Positions 49,571 to 58,330 are shown, counted from the stretch's first letter. The stretch is DNA of 64,000 nt from DAOTWC01 sp048499435 (GCA_048499435.1 JASNZW010000002.1:558001-622000); one strand, 5' to 3'. The notes: a model not told the origin generated them from the letters alone. Translations and numbers: made by a program.

Positions 49571-51247
49571 TCAGCGCCCGCGCAGCGCCAGGCTCAGCCC
49601 CAGGCCGGCCACCAGCACCACCGCTGCCAGGCCGAAGATAATCAGGCCGCTGTTCTCCATAAGCTGGTCCAGCGGCGCGTCCGGGGGCGTTTCAGCCTCC
49701 GCTGGCGCTTCAGCCGGCGCGCCGATGTCCGCCGGGGGCGGGGCTGCCGGGGCCAGCCCTTCCGCCGCGCCGAAGGCCACGTCCAGCGGGATGCCGGGCA
49801 GCAGCCGCAGCCGCAGTTGGTCGGGCGAGGTCAGGCCGAAGCCACCCGGCGCGCTGGCGGCCAGCACATACTCACCGGCGGGCAGCGCATCGAAACACTG
49901 CGGGTCAGCCACGCCGTCGGTCTGGGCGGTCCCCAGCGTCTCGGCGCCGCTGGTCAGCGCCAGCGACGCGCCCGGCAGCAGGGCTTCGTCCGGTTCCTGA
50001 ATGCGGTTGCGGTTGGCGTCGTTGAACACCAGCGCGCAGACGCGCGCCAGCGCCGCAGCCGGGTCAGCCGCCGGCAGCGCGCCGTTGGCCGCCGACACGA
50101 CCGGCGCGGGCGGCGGCGGCGTGGTTGGCTCAGCGGGCGCTTCCGCCTGGGCGACAGCCGGCGCTTCGGTGCTGGCGGCCGCCGCCTCAGCGGCAGCCGG
50201 CGGCTGCTCAGCGGCAGTTTCGGGCGCGGTGGACGGCTCGTTGCCCGCCGGGGCCGGCAGGGCGTCGCCGGCGGCTTCAGCGGTGGCCTCAGCCTCTTCA
50301 ACCGGCTCTGACAGCGTTGTGCCGGCGGTTGGCAGCGGGTCGCGGATCAGGATTTCCTGGCCGATGCGGATAATGCGCGGGTCGGTGATGTTGTTGCGCT
50401 CCAGGATGTCCGCGCGCGTCATGCGGTAGGCGACGGCGATGCTGTCAATGGTGTCGCCGGGGCGCACCACATGCACGATCGAGCCGTCGGGGCGCTCGCC
50501 CTGCGGCACGACAAACGGCACTTCGGGCGGCGCGGTGGGGATCGGCGTGGCGGCGGGCTGGCCAGGAACGCTGCCGCCCGCGCCCCCGCCCGTGAGCGAG
50601 GTCTTGTCCCAGTAGACCTTGTTCAGGTCGGCCGTGTTGGCCTGGGTGTTGTAGAGGAACAGCGTGGCTGTCGCGCCGGTAGTTGTGGCGCTGACGCGCA
50701 TTTCAAGCCACTGGTCGTGCGGCTGCACCCAGTTCGACCACACGACGTCGCTGTCGTTCGGGTCAGTGCCGCCGTTGGGGTCAATGCCGATGCGCGTCTG
50801 CGCGCCGGATTCAATCGCCGAGCCGCAGCTTGAGTTGCCGTTCAGGTTGCACGCTTTCACCTGCGCCCAGGCGCTGGCCTGGACGTTGGTGTTTGGCTGC
50901 ACCGGGACCTGCTGGTAGATGGCGGTGGTGCAGGTGACAAACCCGCAGTCAATGTTGAGCGCGCGCTGGCCTTCGAGCGGGTCTGGGCCGGGGCCGGGGT
51001 GCGGCCAGATCGAAACGCGGTCAGACCGGTTGTAATAATCGCCGGTGGGCGCAGCCAGCCAGACGTTCCACGACGGCGGCAGGTAAATCGGTTTCTCGCC
51101 GCCCCGGCGCGTTGTGTACGGCCCGAACACACCTTCTTCCAGGCCAGGGTTCTGGAGCAGCTCGCTCTGTGCCTGTGCCAGCCCCGCGGCGAGCGCCGCC
51201 AGGACCACTACGATCATCCACCGGCTTGCCCGCCGCATCAGCCGCAT
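49571..51247 (-). CDS. LysM-domain surface protein with C-terminal TM
   Basis: 558 residues. A signal peptide (Ala-rich, cleavage near AQAQ about 26) precedes a carbohydrate-binding-like beta domain (about 30-220, beginning LLQNPGLEEGVFGPY). A LysM domain follows (about 258-303, VHVVRPGDTIDSIAVAYRM). Then come a long Ala/Glu/Pro-rich linker, an SdrD-B-like domain (CALVFNDANRNRIQEPDEALLPG) and a final TM (about 535-553). LysM binds peptidoglycan-type glycans. It is the upstream partner of the single-TM protein at 48855-49550. No sortase motif is seen. Confidence 0.86.
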   Translation of the reverse strand: MRLMRRASRWMIVVVLAALAAGLAQAQSELLQNPGLEEGVFGPYTTRRGGEKPIYLPPSWNVWLAAPTGDYYNRSDRVSIWPHPGPGPDPLEGQRALNIDCGFVTCTTAIYQQVPVQPNTNVQASAWAQVKACNLNGNSSCGSAIESGAQTRIGIDPNGGTDPNDSDVVWSNWVQPHDQWLEMRVSATTTGATATLFLYNTQANTADLNKVYWDKTSLTGGGAGGSVPGQPAATPIPTAPPEVPFVVPQGERPDGSIVHVVRPGDTIDSIAVAYRMTRADILERNNITDPRIIRIGQEILIRDPLPTAGTTLSEPVEEAEATAEAAGDALPAPAGNEPSTAPETAAEQPPAAAEAAAASTEAPAVAQAEAPAEPTTPPPPAPVVSAANGALPAADPAAALARVCALVFNDANRNRIQEPDEALLPGASLALTSGAETLGTAQTDGVADPQCFDALPAGEYVLAASAPGGFGLTSPDQLRLRLLPGIPLDVAFGAAEGLAPAAPPPADIGAPAEAPAEAETPPDAPLDQLMENSGLIIFGLAAVVLVAGLGLSLALRGR

Positions 51248-51380
51248 AGTCTGTTTATCTCCGCTAGTATAGGCCGCGAAACGGCGCTCGCGGCGTGCCT
51301 GCCGGGCGCATTTCGCGGCGCGATTATAGCATGGCGGGGGGCAGAGTCAACCGCAGCGGCGGGCAGCCGCCGGCCAGCCG

Positions 51381-51860
51381 TCAGCCGCGCAGCGCGTCGA
51401 ACACCTTCGGGGCGATCAGCCACACCAGCCGACCGCGCAGCGGCGAAGCAATCGTCACCACGTCAATGCGGGCCAGGCTGCCCTTTTTCATGACGACATT
51501 TGCGCCTGTGAGGTCGCTCACCACCTTGCTCATGCTGGGGTCGTGACCGACAAACATCAGTTCGGCGCTGTCGTCCAGGCCGCTGCCGAGGGTTTCGACC
51601 GCCTGGATATCGAAGGTGAAATCAACCGCTTCGTGAATCTTCACCGGGACCTTCAGGGCTTTGCCGATGATCTCTGCTGTTTGCGCGGCGCGGGCGCGCG
51701 GGCTGCTGTAGATGTGCTGCGGCTTGAGGCCCAGGCGCTGCATCACGTGGGCAGCGGTCTGCGTCCGGCTGATGCCGGCGGCTGTAAGCTGGCGGTTCTC
51801 ATCACTGACGCTGTCACTGGCATCTTCGGCTTCGGCATGGCGGACAAGGTAGAGTTTCAT
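51381..51860 (-). CDS. sixA: phosphohistidine phosphatase SixA-like
   Basis: 159 residues of the histidine-phosphatase superfamily. The catalytic RHAE (R7 H8) and a second His in FVGHDPSM are present, with YSSPRARAAQTAEI between them. SixA removes phosphate from histidine phosphotransfer proteins in E. coli; here the target is unknown. In a window full of phosphorelay proteins this link is attractive but unproven. It stands alone upstream of the LysM gene. Confidence 0.88.
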   Translation of the reverse strand: MKLYLVRHAEAEDASDSVSDENRQLTAAGISRTQTAAHVMQRLGLKPQHIYSSPRARAAQTAEIIGKALKVPVKIHEAVDFTFDIQAVETLGSGLDDSAELMFVGHDPSMSKVVSDLTGANVVMKKGSLARIDVVTIASPLRGRLVWLIAPKVFDALRG

Positions 51861-51928
51861 GAGCGCGTCCTCGCTGGCCGGGTCAGAGCGCCCATTGTAT
51901 CACTGGCCGGCGACAATAACGACCGTGT

Positions 51929-51961
51929 AAAAAAAGCCCCGGTCAGCGCTGACCGGGGCTT
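51929..51961 (-). terminator. rho-independent terminator of tRNA-Gly
   Basis: A perfect 14-bp inverted repeat (AAGCCCCGGTCAGC and its complement, 51934-51961) with the T-run on the minus strand (51929-51935). It lies immediately after the tRNA gene and is a textbook terminator. Confidence 0.92.
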
Positions 51962-51962
51962 G

Positions 51963-52038
<76 letters not shown>

Positions 52039-52049
52039 ATCTATTTGAC

Positions 52050-52078
52050 AGTATAGCGTTTGGGGCAGGGTTTGACAA
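52050..52078 (-). promoter_or_regulatory. promoter of tRNA-Gly
   Basis: On the minus strand TTGTCA (52073-52078), 17 bases, TATACT (52050-52055), ending 12 bases before the tRNA. Each box is five of six to consensus with ideal spacing. Confidence 0.7.
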
Positions 52079-52139
52079 GGGGGTTTTTAAGGCCGCCGCG
52101 CCTTTACGAAAAATTGCGGAAAAATTAACGCAGCGCCGC

Positions 52140-52167
52140 TTCGTAAACCATAAACTAACTATATACT
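52140..52167 (+). promoter_or_regulatory. candidate promoter of the CpaF gene
   Basis: TTCGTA (52140-52145), 16 bases, TATACT (52162-52167), 42 bases before the ATG. The surrounding sequence is AT-rich relative to the window. The -10 is strong and the -35 is weak. Confidence 0.4.
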
Positions 52168-52208
52168 GAGAACAATGCCCTTAGCCCGTCATAAAGGACT
52201 GCCCGGAT

Positions 52209-53702
52209 ATGTCACTGCTTTCGCGTCAGGCCAGCGGCGCGGGTAAACGCCGCGTCACAGACTTAGAGCAGCTTCCCACCGCCGACACTGAGGAAGAAAC
52301 GCGCCCGCAGCCCAGGGTTGGCCTGCCGCCGGCCCCCGCCGCCAACCCCAGCAAGCTCAGCGACGCTGTGACGCTGGGCACAGGCTATGTCATACCGCCC
52401 AAGCGCCGCACCACGCCGCGCGTCGCCCAACTGCGCAAACAGCTTCGCGGCAAGCTGCTGGCTTTCCCGGAGGAAGCTGATCTGTGGCAGCGCCACGACG
52501 CCGAAAAGCAGAAACTGCTGGCCGGGCGGCTGTACACCATCCTCAATAAGATGGGGGTGCAGCTTTCGCCGCACGAGGCGCAGGAGCTGACCGCCGGCCT
52601 GTTCGATGACCTGCTGGGCTTCGGGCCGATTCAGCCGCTGGTGGACGACGCCAATATTTCCGAGATCATGGTCAACGGCCCGGAGATCATCTTTGCTGAG
52701 GCCAAAGGCAAGCTGTTGGAAACCGAGTACGTCTTTGACGACAACGAACACGCCCTGTTCACGGCGCAGCGCATCGTGCGCCCGCTGCAGCGCCAGCTTA
52801 ACCGTTCCTTCCCGATGGTGGACGCCCGCCTGCCGGACGGCTCGCGCGTGCACATCGTGACCGACCCGTCGGCGCTGCAGGGCACGACCATCACCATCCG
52901 TAAGTTCCCGGCCAAACGCCACACCGTTGACGACCTCGTTGGGTGGGGGTCGTTCACGCCGGACGTGGCGCTGTTCTTTGAGGCGTGCGTTGTGTCGCGC
53001 CTGAACATCGTCGTCTCTGGCGGCACGGGGTCAGGCAAGACGACGCTGCTGAACGTGCTCAGCGCGTATATCCCGGAGGACGAGCGCATCGTCACGGTTG
53101 AGGACTCGGCGGAGTTACAGCTTGCCCAGCGCCATGTCGTGCGCCTGGAAACCGCCCCGGCCATCCCCGGCACGGAAAGAGAGGGCCGCCTGGAGATTCG
53201 CGACCTGGTGAAAGGGTCGCTGCGGATGCGCCCGGACCGCCTGGTGATCGGCGAGTGCCGCTCTGGTGAGGCGCTGGACATGCTCCAGGCGATGAACACC
53301 GGCCACGACGGCTCGCTGACGACTGTCCACAGCAACAGCCCGCGCGACTGTCTGGCGCGCCTGGAGACGTTGTGCCTGATGGCGGGCATGGACCTGCCGC
53401 TGCTGACCATCCGCCAGCAGATCGCCGCCGCCGTTGACTTGATCGTGCAGCAGGCGCGCCTCAAGGACGGCAGCCGCAAGGTGGTGCAGATCACTGAGAT
53501 TCAGGGCATGGAGGGCGATAACGTCACGCTGCAGGACCTGTTCGTCTACCGGCTGCCCGGCCACGCTGGCATGGAATACGCGCACGAAAGCGGCGGCACG
53601 CTGGAGTCGACGGGTTTCCGCCCCAACTTCGTTGACGTGTTCAAGCAGTACGGTTTTACCCTGCCGGCGCGAATCTTCCAGCGCAGCGGCGGGGGCCGGT
53701 AA
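52209..53702 (+). CDS. CpaF/TadA-family secretion ATPase
   Basis: 497 residues, a type II/IV secretion hexameric ATPase of the Tad (Flp pilus) branch. The N-terminal domain of about 130 residues contains GFGPIQPLVDDANISEIMVNG, typical of CpaF. Walker A is GGTGSGKTT with K277, Walker B is LVIGECRSGEALDM, and the His-box is TVHSNSPRDCL. It powers pilus assembly when other Tad components are present. None is seen in this window, so it is an orphan here. AAAGGA precedes the ATG. Confidence 0.93.
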   Translation: MSLLSRQASGAGKRRVTDLEQLPTADTEEETRPQPRVGLPPAPAANPSKLSDAVTLGTGYVIPPKRRTTPRVAQLRKQLRGKLLAFPEEADLWQRHDAEKQKLLAGRLYTILNKMGVQLSPHEAQELTAGLFDDLLGFGPIQPLVDDANISEIMVNGPEIIFAEAKGKLLETEYVFDDNEHALFTAQRIVRPLQRQLNRSFPMVDARLPDGSRVHIVTDPSALQGTTITIRKFPAKRHTVDDLVGWGSFTPDVALFFEACVVSRLNIVVSGGTGSGKTTLLNVLSAYIPEDERIVTVEDSAELQLAQRHVVRLETAPAIPGTEREGRLEIRDLVKGSLRMRPDRLVIGECRSGEALDMLQAMNTGHDGSLTTVHSNSPRDCLARLETLCLMAGMDLPLLTIRQQIAAAVDLIVQQARLKDGSRKVVQITEIQGMEGDNVTLQDLFVYRLPGHAGMEYAHESGGTLESTGFRPNFVDVFKQYGFTLPARIFQRSGGGR

Positions 53703-53712
53703 GCGGCGCGGC

Positions 53713-54822
53713 TTAAGCGGCTGGCGCGCCGCCGCCGTTGGCGAACTTGTCCAGGATGCGCCGGGCCTCCAACTGCACGCCCGGCTCGCTGTCGCCGGCG
53801 CTGATTTCCTGCAGGCGGCGCACGATCGCCGCCACCGGCAGCGGGAAGGCGGCGCTGGCGTCGGGCACGCGCGTGAAGGCGCGCACCGCCTCGCGCCGGA
53901 CGACGAAGCTGGGGTCGCGCGTGTATTCCAGCAGGCTGAGCACCGCGCTGCGCGCTTTGAAGGAGTCGCTGCTGAACATGAGCACGCTCTTGGACTGAAT
54001 TTCCGACAGCGTGGTGAACTGCACCAGCTCCGGCTGCATCCGCTGCAGCTCTTTGAGCGCCTGCCGGAGCTGCTCTACTTCCTGCTGGTACTGTTCGGCC
54101 TGTGTGACCGCTTCTTTGACGCGCCGGTCCAGCTCGCTGACGTGCGCCTTCGCCTCTGTCATCTGTGTCTGCAGGCGGCTCCGCAGCGTTTCGATGGTGA
54201 CCAGCGCGTCGCTCACCTGCCGGTCCATCTTCTCGTCGCGCTCTAGCGCCTCACCCAGCTTGAGCTTCATCTCCAGCAGCGTCTGTTCCTCTTTTTCGAT
54301 TGAGGCCAGCGCCTGCTGCACGCGAATGTCAAGCCTGGAGATCTGCTGGCCGCTGGCGGCGATCTTGTCTTTGCTGTCAGCGATCTGGTTGCGGCTGTCC
54401 CTGGCGAGCGCCTCTGACTGCATGGCAGCGTTCATGGCGTCGGTGGCGCGCTGCGCCAGCGCGCGCTGCGTCCGGCTGTTCTGCTGGTAGATGTAGATCA
54501 TCACGCCCAGCGCCAGCGGCAGCAGCAGCGCGATCACGCCCAGCGTCACCTCCAGCAGGCTGAGGATGCGGTCAGTGGACGCCAGCGTGACGGCGGCGGC
54601 GGCGTCTGGCGACAGCCCGCTGATATTGCGCGCGGCGAACGCCTGCTGCGCCTGCCCGGCCAGGAACGCGAACCAGATAGCCGCGTAGGGCACGCCGACG
54701 ACAAACAGCAGCGCCCGAAAGGCCCAGCGCCGCGCGGCGCTGGCGCGCGCTGGCGGGGACGCAGGCGGCGCGCCGCCGCCCGCCCCGGATTCCAGCAGGC
54801 CCAGCTCGTCCGCAGCGCTCAT
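53713..54822 (-). CDS. membrane protein with coiled coil and HEAT-like C-terminus
   Basis: 369 residues. Two predicted helices lie at about 32-55 and 87-113. A long coiled coil (about 145-265, regular heptads rich in Glu/Lys/Gln) follows, then a C-terminal alpha-helical region reminiscent of HEAT repeats (SFVVRREAVRAFTRVPDASAAFPLPV). It has no enzyme motif. Its start overlaps the stop of the receiver gene (ATGA), so it belongs to the PocR kinase operon and may be its output or scaffold (inference). I do not recognise the family. Confidence 0.75.
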   Translation of the reverse strand: MSAADELGLLESGAGGGAPPASPPARASAARRWAFRALLFVVGVPYAAIWFAFLAGQAQQAFAARNISGLSPDAAAAVTLASTDRILSLLEVTLGVIALLLPLALGVMIYIYQQNSRTQRALAQRATDAMNAAMQSEALARDSRNQIADSKDKIAASGQQISRLDIRVQQALASIEKEEQTLLEMKLKLGEALERDEKMDRQVSDALVTIETLRSRLQTQMTEAKAHVSELDRRVKEAVTQAEQYQQEVEQLRQALKELQRMQPELVQFTTLSEIQSKSVLMFSSDSFKARSAVLSLLEYTRDPSFVVRREAVRAFTRVPDASAAFPLPVAAIVRRLQEISAGDSEPGVQLEARRILDKFANGGGAPAA

Positions 54823-55256
54823 CGCAGCACCCTTTCAACCTCGTTAATCAGGTCCGACGGCAAAATCGGTTTGGTGCGGTAATAGACGCGGTTGCCGTAA
54901 TTGCGCTCGACATCGTTGATTTTGTCGCGGATCTCTTTGTCGCGCACCACCGACATGATGATGATCGGCACGTTCTGGATGCCCAGGTGTTCGCGGATTT
55001 CACGGTGCACCCACACGCCGGTTTCGCGCAGGTCCACGTCAATATCGAAGTCAAAGTTCTTGCCCATCACCGCCGGCGGCGGCATGAGCAGGTCAAGCAC
55101 GATCAGATCAAAGGATTCTTTCTCCAGCAGGCGGATGGCGTCGTCCACGTCCATCATGCGCCTGACATCGTACCCTTCTTCTTCCAGCGCTTCGGCGTGC
55201 GGGCGAATCCATTCGGGTTCGTCGTCAATCATCAGGATTTTGCGCGGTTCGCTCAT
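54819..55256 (-). CDS. response regulator receiver with insertion after the phospho-Asp
   Basis: 145 residues, one receiver. The acidic pair is in MIDDEPE, the phospho-acceptor Asp in LIVLDLLMPP and the Lys in YRTKPILPSD. After the phospho-Asp, between beta3 and alpha3, about 20 extra residues (PAVMGKNFDFDIDVDLRETG) are inserted, which standard receivers lack. It overlaps the kinase upstream and the coiled-coil gene downstream by ATGA and is its likely partner. No output domain is present. Confidence 0.9.
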   Translation of the reverse strand: MSEPRKILMIDDEPEWIRPHAEALEEEGYDVRRMMDVDDAIRLLEKESFDLIVLDLLMPPPAVMGKNFDFDIDVDLRETGVWVHREIREHLGIQNVPIIIMSVVRDKEIRDKINDVERNYGNRVYYRTKPILPSDLINEVERVLR

Positions 55257-57196
55257 GAACTGTGGTCCTTGTTCAGCGGAAGCTGCACGACAAAAAAGGT
55301 TTCCCAGTACTGCCGCCCGTCCACGATGCGCGTCGGGCGCGAGGGGCGCGCCGTCAGCGTCCCGCCGTGCAGCTCAATGATCTCGCGCGCCACCGGCAGG
55401 CCGATGCCGGTCCCCGGCGCGTAAGTGTCGCGGGCTTCGTGCGTGCGATAGTGATACTCAAAAACCTCTTCGACTTCTTCGGCGCGCAGCTCAATGCCTT
55501 CGTTGGCGATCTCGATCAGGCCCCAGTCGCCATCTACCGCGCAGCGCACCAGTATCTCTGCCCCGGCGTAGGAATACTTAACGGCGTTGTCCACCAGGTT
55601 GCCCAGCGCCTGGCGGAACAGGCGCTCGGTTGTGATGATCGACAGCCGACCGTCAAGCGCGCGCGCGCTGGCGGTGTCCACCTCCAGCTTGCCCAGGTGG
55701 CGGTCGCTGGCGCTGCCCTGGAAGTCGCGCACGATGTGGATGAGCAGGCCGCCAACGTCTTTCACCGGCTCAAAGTTGATCTCATCGCGCGAGTAGCTGC
55801 CGAACACCTGCCGCTGCAGATTGCGCGCCAGCCGCGCGGCGTAGAACGACGTTTGCAGGATCGAATCGAGCGAGTTGTTGAGCTGGTCAATCTGCCGCTG
55901 CTCCCAGCCCAGGAACAACTGCGGGGAAGCGACTTTCCACTTCTCCAGGCGGTTGCTGGTGTTCTCGGCGTGGCCCACCAGCGCGTTGATCGGGGCCAGC
56001 AGTTGATGCACGACGGTTTCCTGCCAATTGCTGCGCTGCTGGTCGCTGCGCTTGCGCTGCGAATAGAGGCGGCGGTTGTTGAAGGCGGCGCCGATGCTGC
56101 CGGCGAGCTGCTCCAGGATGTGGATTTCCTCGTGGATGGGCAGGCTGTCGTTGGCGATGTCCTGGCGGCTGTTGAGGTAGAAGGCCAGCACGCCGTCGCG
56201 CTGGCTGTTGAGGTGCACCGGCAGCATCACCAGTTTGTCCAGCGCGGCGGCCAGCGTCGGGTCGTGCGCGATGATGCTCTGCCGCACCGGGCCGGGCGCG
56301 TCGGTGGGCGCGATGTCGTCAATAAAATACACGCTGTCCGGCTGGCTCAGGCGGGCCAGCGTGTCGTCGTCCAGGCGGTAGTGCCGGGACTTAAACACGT
56401 CCTCCGGCAGGCCGGTCACGGCGGTGATGATGTGGAAGGCCGCCAGCCGCCCCCGCCCCGGCACCAGCATCATGCCGCAGGCCGCGCCGATAAGCTGCGC
56501 CATCTCGCCCAGCGCGCCCGCGATGCGCTCCCAGAACTCGTCCCAGGTGGTGGTCAGGTCGTTCATTTCGCGGTTGGCGCGCTGGAGGATTTTCCCGGCC
56601 TTCAGCCGCTGCTGGTCCTTGCGGGTGGCCTTCTCCAGGTCCACTTTCTGCGACCCCAGCTCGGTGATGTAATCCACGAAGCTCTGCACGCGCGCGATGG
56701 TCGCGCGCAGCCGTTCCTCATCCACCTGCGGGACCTGCCGCGCCCGCTCCAGCAGCTCGCCGTTGGTGAAGCCCAGGTCGGCCTCAAGCTGGCGCACACG
56801 GTTGAGAAAGTGGTCATTGTGCGCGGGGTCAGCAGAGCGCACCTGGCCGCAGAAGATGGTGGCGATGGGCCGCTCGCCGATCACGATGGGGATGGCGATG
56901 TCAATCAGCCCGGCGTGGCAGAGGTAGGCATTTTCGCGCAGCGTGCCGTCCTGAAGGCTCTCGGCGATGCGGATGTCGTTGTTTTTGCAGTAATGCTCGC
57001 CGCGCGGGTGGCTGCGCAGCAGGCGGCAGAATTCCTGGAAGCGCGGCTTGTTCTTGGACTCGAACAGGTACTTGTTGGTGTCATTGAGCAGCACGTCATA
57101 CGTGCCGTCCCAATCCTTAAACGCGCCGTCCAGCAGGATGGCGAAGCGCTCAGCGTCGCCCAGAATCTGTTCGAAGGCCGATAGTTCTTCAGCCAT
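55253..57196 (-). CDS. PocR-domain sensor histidine kinase
   Basis: 647 residues, soluble. The N-terminal 180 residues match a PocR sensory domain, with FCRLLRSHPRGEHYC, LCHAGLIDIAIPI and FCGQV. This supplies conserved Cys residues thought to bind small hydrocarbon ligands or metals in that family. A GAF-like domain follows (about 215-385). The histidine box is atypical, H397 in ETVVHQLLAPINALVGH. The HATPase has LGNLVDNAVKYSYAG and GTGIGLPVAREIIELHGG. AAGGCGG lies 5 bases before the ATG. It heads an operon with a receiver and a coiled-coil protein. Confidence 0.9.
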   Translation of the reverse strand: MAEELSAFEQILGDAERFAILLDGAFKDWDGTYDVLLNDTNKYLFESKNKPRFQEFCRLLRSHPRGEHYCKNNDIRIAESLQDGTLRENAYLCHAGLIDIAIPIVIGERPIATIFCGQVRSADPAHNDHFLNRVRQLEADLGFTNGELLERARQVPQVDEERLRATIARVQSFVDYITELGSQKVDLEKATRKDQQRLKAGKILQRANREMNDLTTTWDEFWERIAGALGEMAQLIGAACGMMLVPGRGRLAAFHIITAVTGLPEDVFKSRHYRLDDDTLARLSQPDSVYFIDDIAPTDAPGPVRQSIIAHDPTLAAALDKLVMLPVHLNSQRDGVLAFYLNSRQDIANDSLPIHEEIHILEQLAGSIGAAFNNRRLYSQRKRSDQQRSNWQETVVHQLLAPINALVGHAENTSNRLEKWKVASPQLFLGWEQRQIDQLNNSLDSILQTSFYAARLARNLQRQVFGSYSRDEINFEPVKDVGGLLIHIVRDFQGSASDRHLGKLEVDTASARALDGRLSIITTERLFRQALGNLVDNAVKYSYAGAEILVRCAVDGDWGLIEIANEGIELRAEEVEEVFEYHYRTHEARDTYAPGTGIGLPVAREIIELHGGTLTARPSRPTRIVDGRQYWETFFVVQLPLNKDHSS

Positions 57197-57370
57197 AGTG
57201 CCGCCTTTTCGTTAGTTGCCCGCCGCGCAGCGCCGGAAACGGCGTTCGATTGCGCCATTGTACTACAAAGGCGCGCCGCCTGTGGAAGCGGGGCCAGGGG
57301 CGGCGCTGGCCTGCTGGATGTGCCGTCGCTCATAACGATTTTGCAGCGGGCTTAGAACGTTGTTAACTGG

Positions 57371-57399
57371 TTGACAACCGCGATAGATAGGTATATGGT
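57371..57399 (+). promoter_or_regulatory. promoter in the 57.2-57.6 kb gap
   Basis: A perfect -35 TTGACA (57371-57376), 17 bases, then TATGGT (57394-57399, four of six). It points rightward into the hairpin-rich stretch that ends at 57578. No annotated gene is downstream on this strand for almost 5 kb. Confidence 0.6.
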
Positions 57400-57405
57400 G
57401 AAAGC

Positions 57406-57578
57406 AAGAGGCAAGCTAGGGAAAGGGGACTGGATGCAGGAACCTATTGACAACCCTATAGCGCCTCAAACACAGGCCTGCGCTTAGCAGGACGAGATCC
57501 CTGGAGCAGGGGTTTAGGCTAATGCCTGAAGAACCAAAGCGCAAACGCGCCGGGTGAAACACATACCGGCGCGTTTGC
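57406..57578 (+). ncRNA. candidate small RNA (about 170 nt)
   Basis: Starting after the TTGACA promoter, the stretch has three short perfect hairpins: CCTGC-GCTTA-GCAGG at 57477-57491, CCCTG-GAG-CAGGG at 57499-57511, and AGGC-TAAT-GCCT at 57516-57527. It ends in a 13-bp stem at 57541-57578. It also contains a 17-codon open frame (57434-57487, MQEPIDNPIAPQ...) preceded by AAAGGGGA, so it could instead encode a tiny peptide. It does not match tmRNA, SRP RNA or a c-di-GMP riboswitch by their key motifs. This is a hypothesis. Confidence 0.4.
57541..57578. terminator. strong stem-loop between candidate sRNA and methyltransferase
   Basis: A perfect 13-bp inverted repeat GCAAACGCGCCGG/CCGGCGCGTTTGC with a 12-base loop. 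It sits 3 bases past the methyltransferase stop and could terminate both strands. T-tracts are short on both sides. Confidence 0.6.
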
Positions 57579-57580
57579 AT

Positions 57581-58330
57581 TTACGCGCCCGCCGCGCGGT
57601 GCGCCAGCGCCAGCAGCTCATACTCGTCCATGTCCGCCGGGCCGATGCGCCAGCGGCCCGCCGTGCCGCCGCCGATGTGCTCGACAACGAACCCCACCTG
57701 CTGGAGCATCAGGCGCAGCTCAGGGGGCACGTAGCCGCGTTCGCGCGTGGGGATGCTGCGCGGGCCAGCGGGCGTGTCAACCGGCATCGCGCCGTGCTGG
57801 GTCATGGTCTGCGGGTCGAAGCGCCCGGCCTGCACGTCCTCAGGGCCGTACATCCGCAGGTAGCGCATCCCGTTGAGCACCGTCACCAGCGCTCGCCCGC
57901 CCGGCTTGAGGGCGGCAAACAGGACAGCCAGCACCTGTATGTCGCGGTCGAACGGGTCGGCCTTGGCCAGCAGCGACAGCGCGCCCTCGCACACCGAGTA
58001 AACCGCGTCGAACGGCTGCGCCGCGCGGTATTCCTGGGCCGGGCTGTGCACCCAGGTCACGCTGACGCCGGCCCTGTCAGCGGCGGCCTGCGCCTGCGCC
58101 AGCATCCCGCTGCTGATGTCCACGCCCGTTACCTGGCAGCCGCGGCGGGCCAGCTCAACGGCGTGCCGCCCGGTGCCGCAGCCCATGTCCAGCACGCGCG
58201 CGCCCGGCGTCAGGCGCAGGTGTTCAACCAGAAAATCCACCTCGGCCAGCGTCGCTCTGACGAACGGCTCATCCATATAGCGCGGCGCGTGGTGGTCGAA
58301 GAACGTCTGCCAGTCGTGTGTGTCGGCCAT
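57581..58330 (-). CDS. class I SAM-dependent methyltransferase
   Basis: 249 residues. SAM motif I is VLDMGCGTGRHAVELARRG (about 46-64), followed by VTGVDISSGMLAQA and a LKPGGRALV motif. The acceptor substrate is unknown. It resembles small-molecule methyltransferases of the Methyltransf_25/11 type. It is the last gene of a likely M16 peptidase / DHOD-like / methyltransferase operon. The SD is weak. Confidence 0.9.
   Translation of the reverse strand: MADTHDWQTFFDHHAPRYMDEPFVRATLAEVDFLVEHLRLTPGARVLDMGCGTGRHAVELARRGCQVTGVDISSGMLAQAQAAADRAGVSVTWVHSPAQEYRAAQPFDAVYSVCEGALSLLAKADPFDRDIQVLAVLFAALKPGGRALVTVLNGMRYLRMYGPEDVQAGRFDPQTMTQHGAMPVDTPAGPRSIPTRERGYVPPELRLMLQQVGFVVEHIGGGTAGRWRIGPADMDEYELLALAHRAAGA

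Noticed and set aside
57406..57578. Known structural RNA (SRP RNA, tmRNA, 6S RNA or c-di-GMP riboswitch)
   Set aside because: The signature motifs of SRP RNA, tmRNA and the GEMM riboswitch are absent, and the long paired rod with central bulge of 6S RNA could not be drawn by eye.
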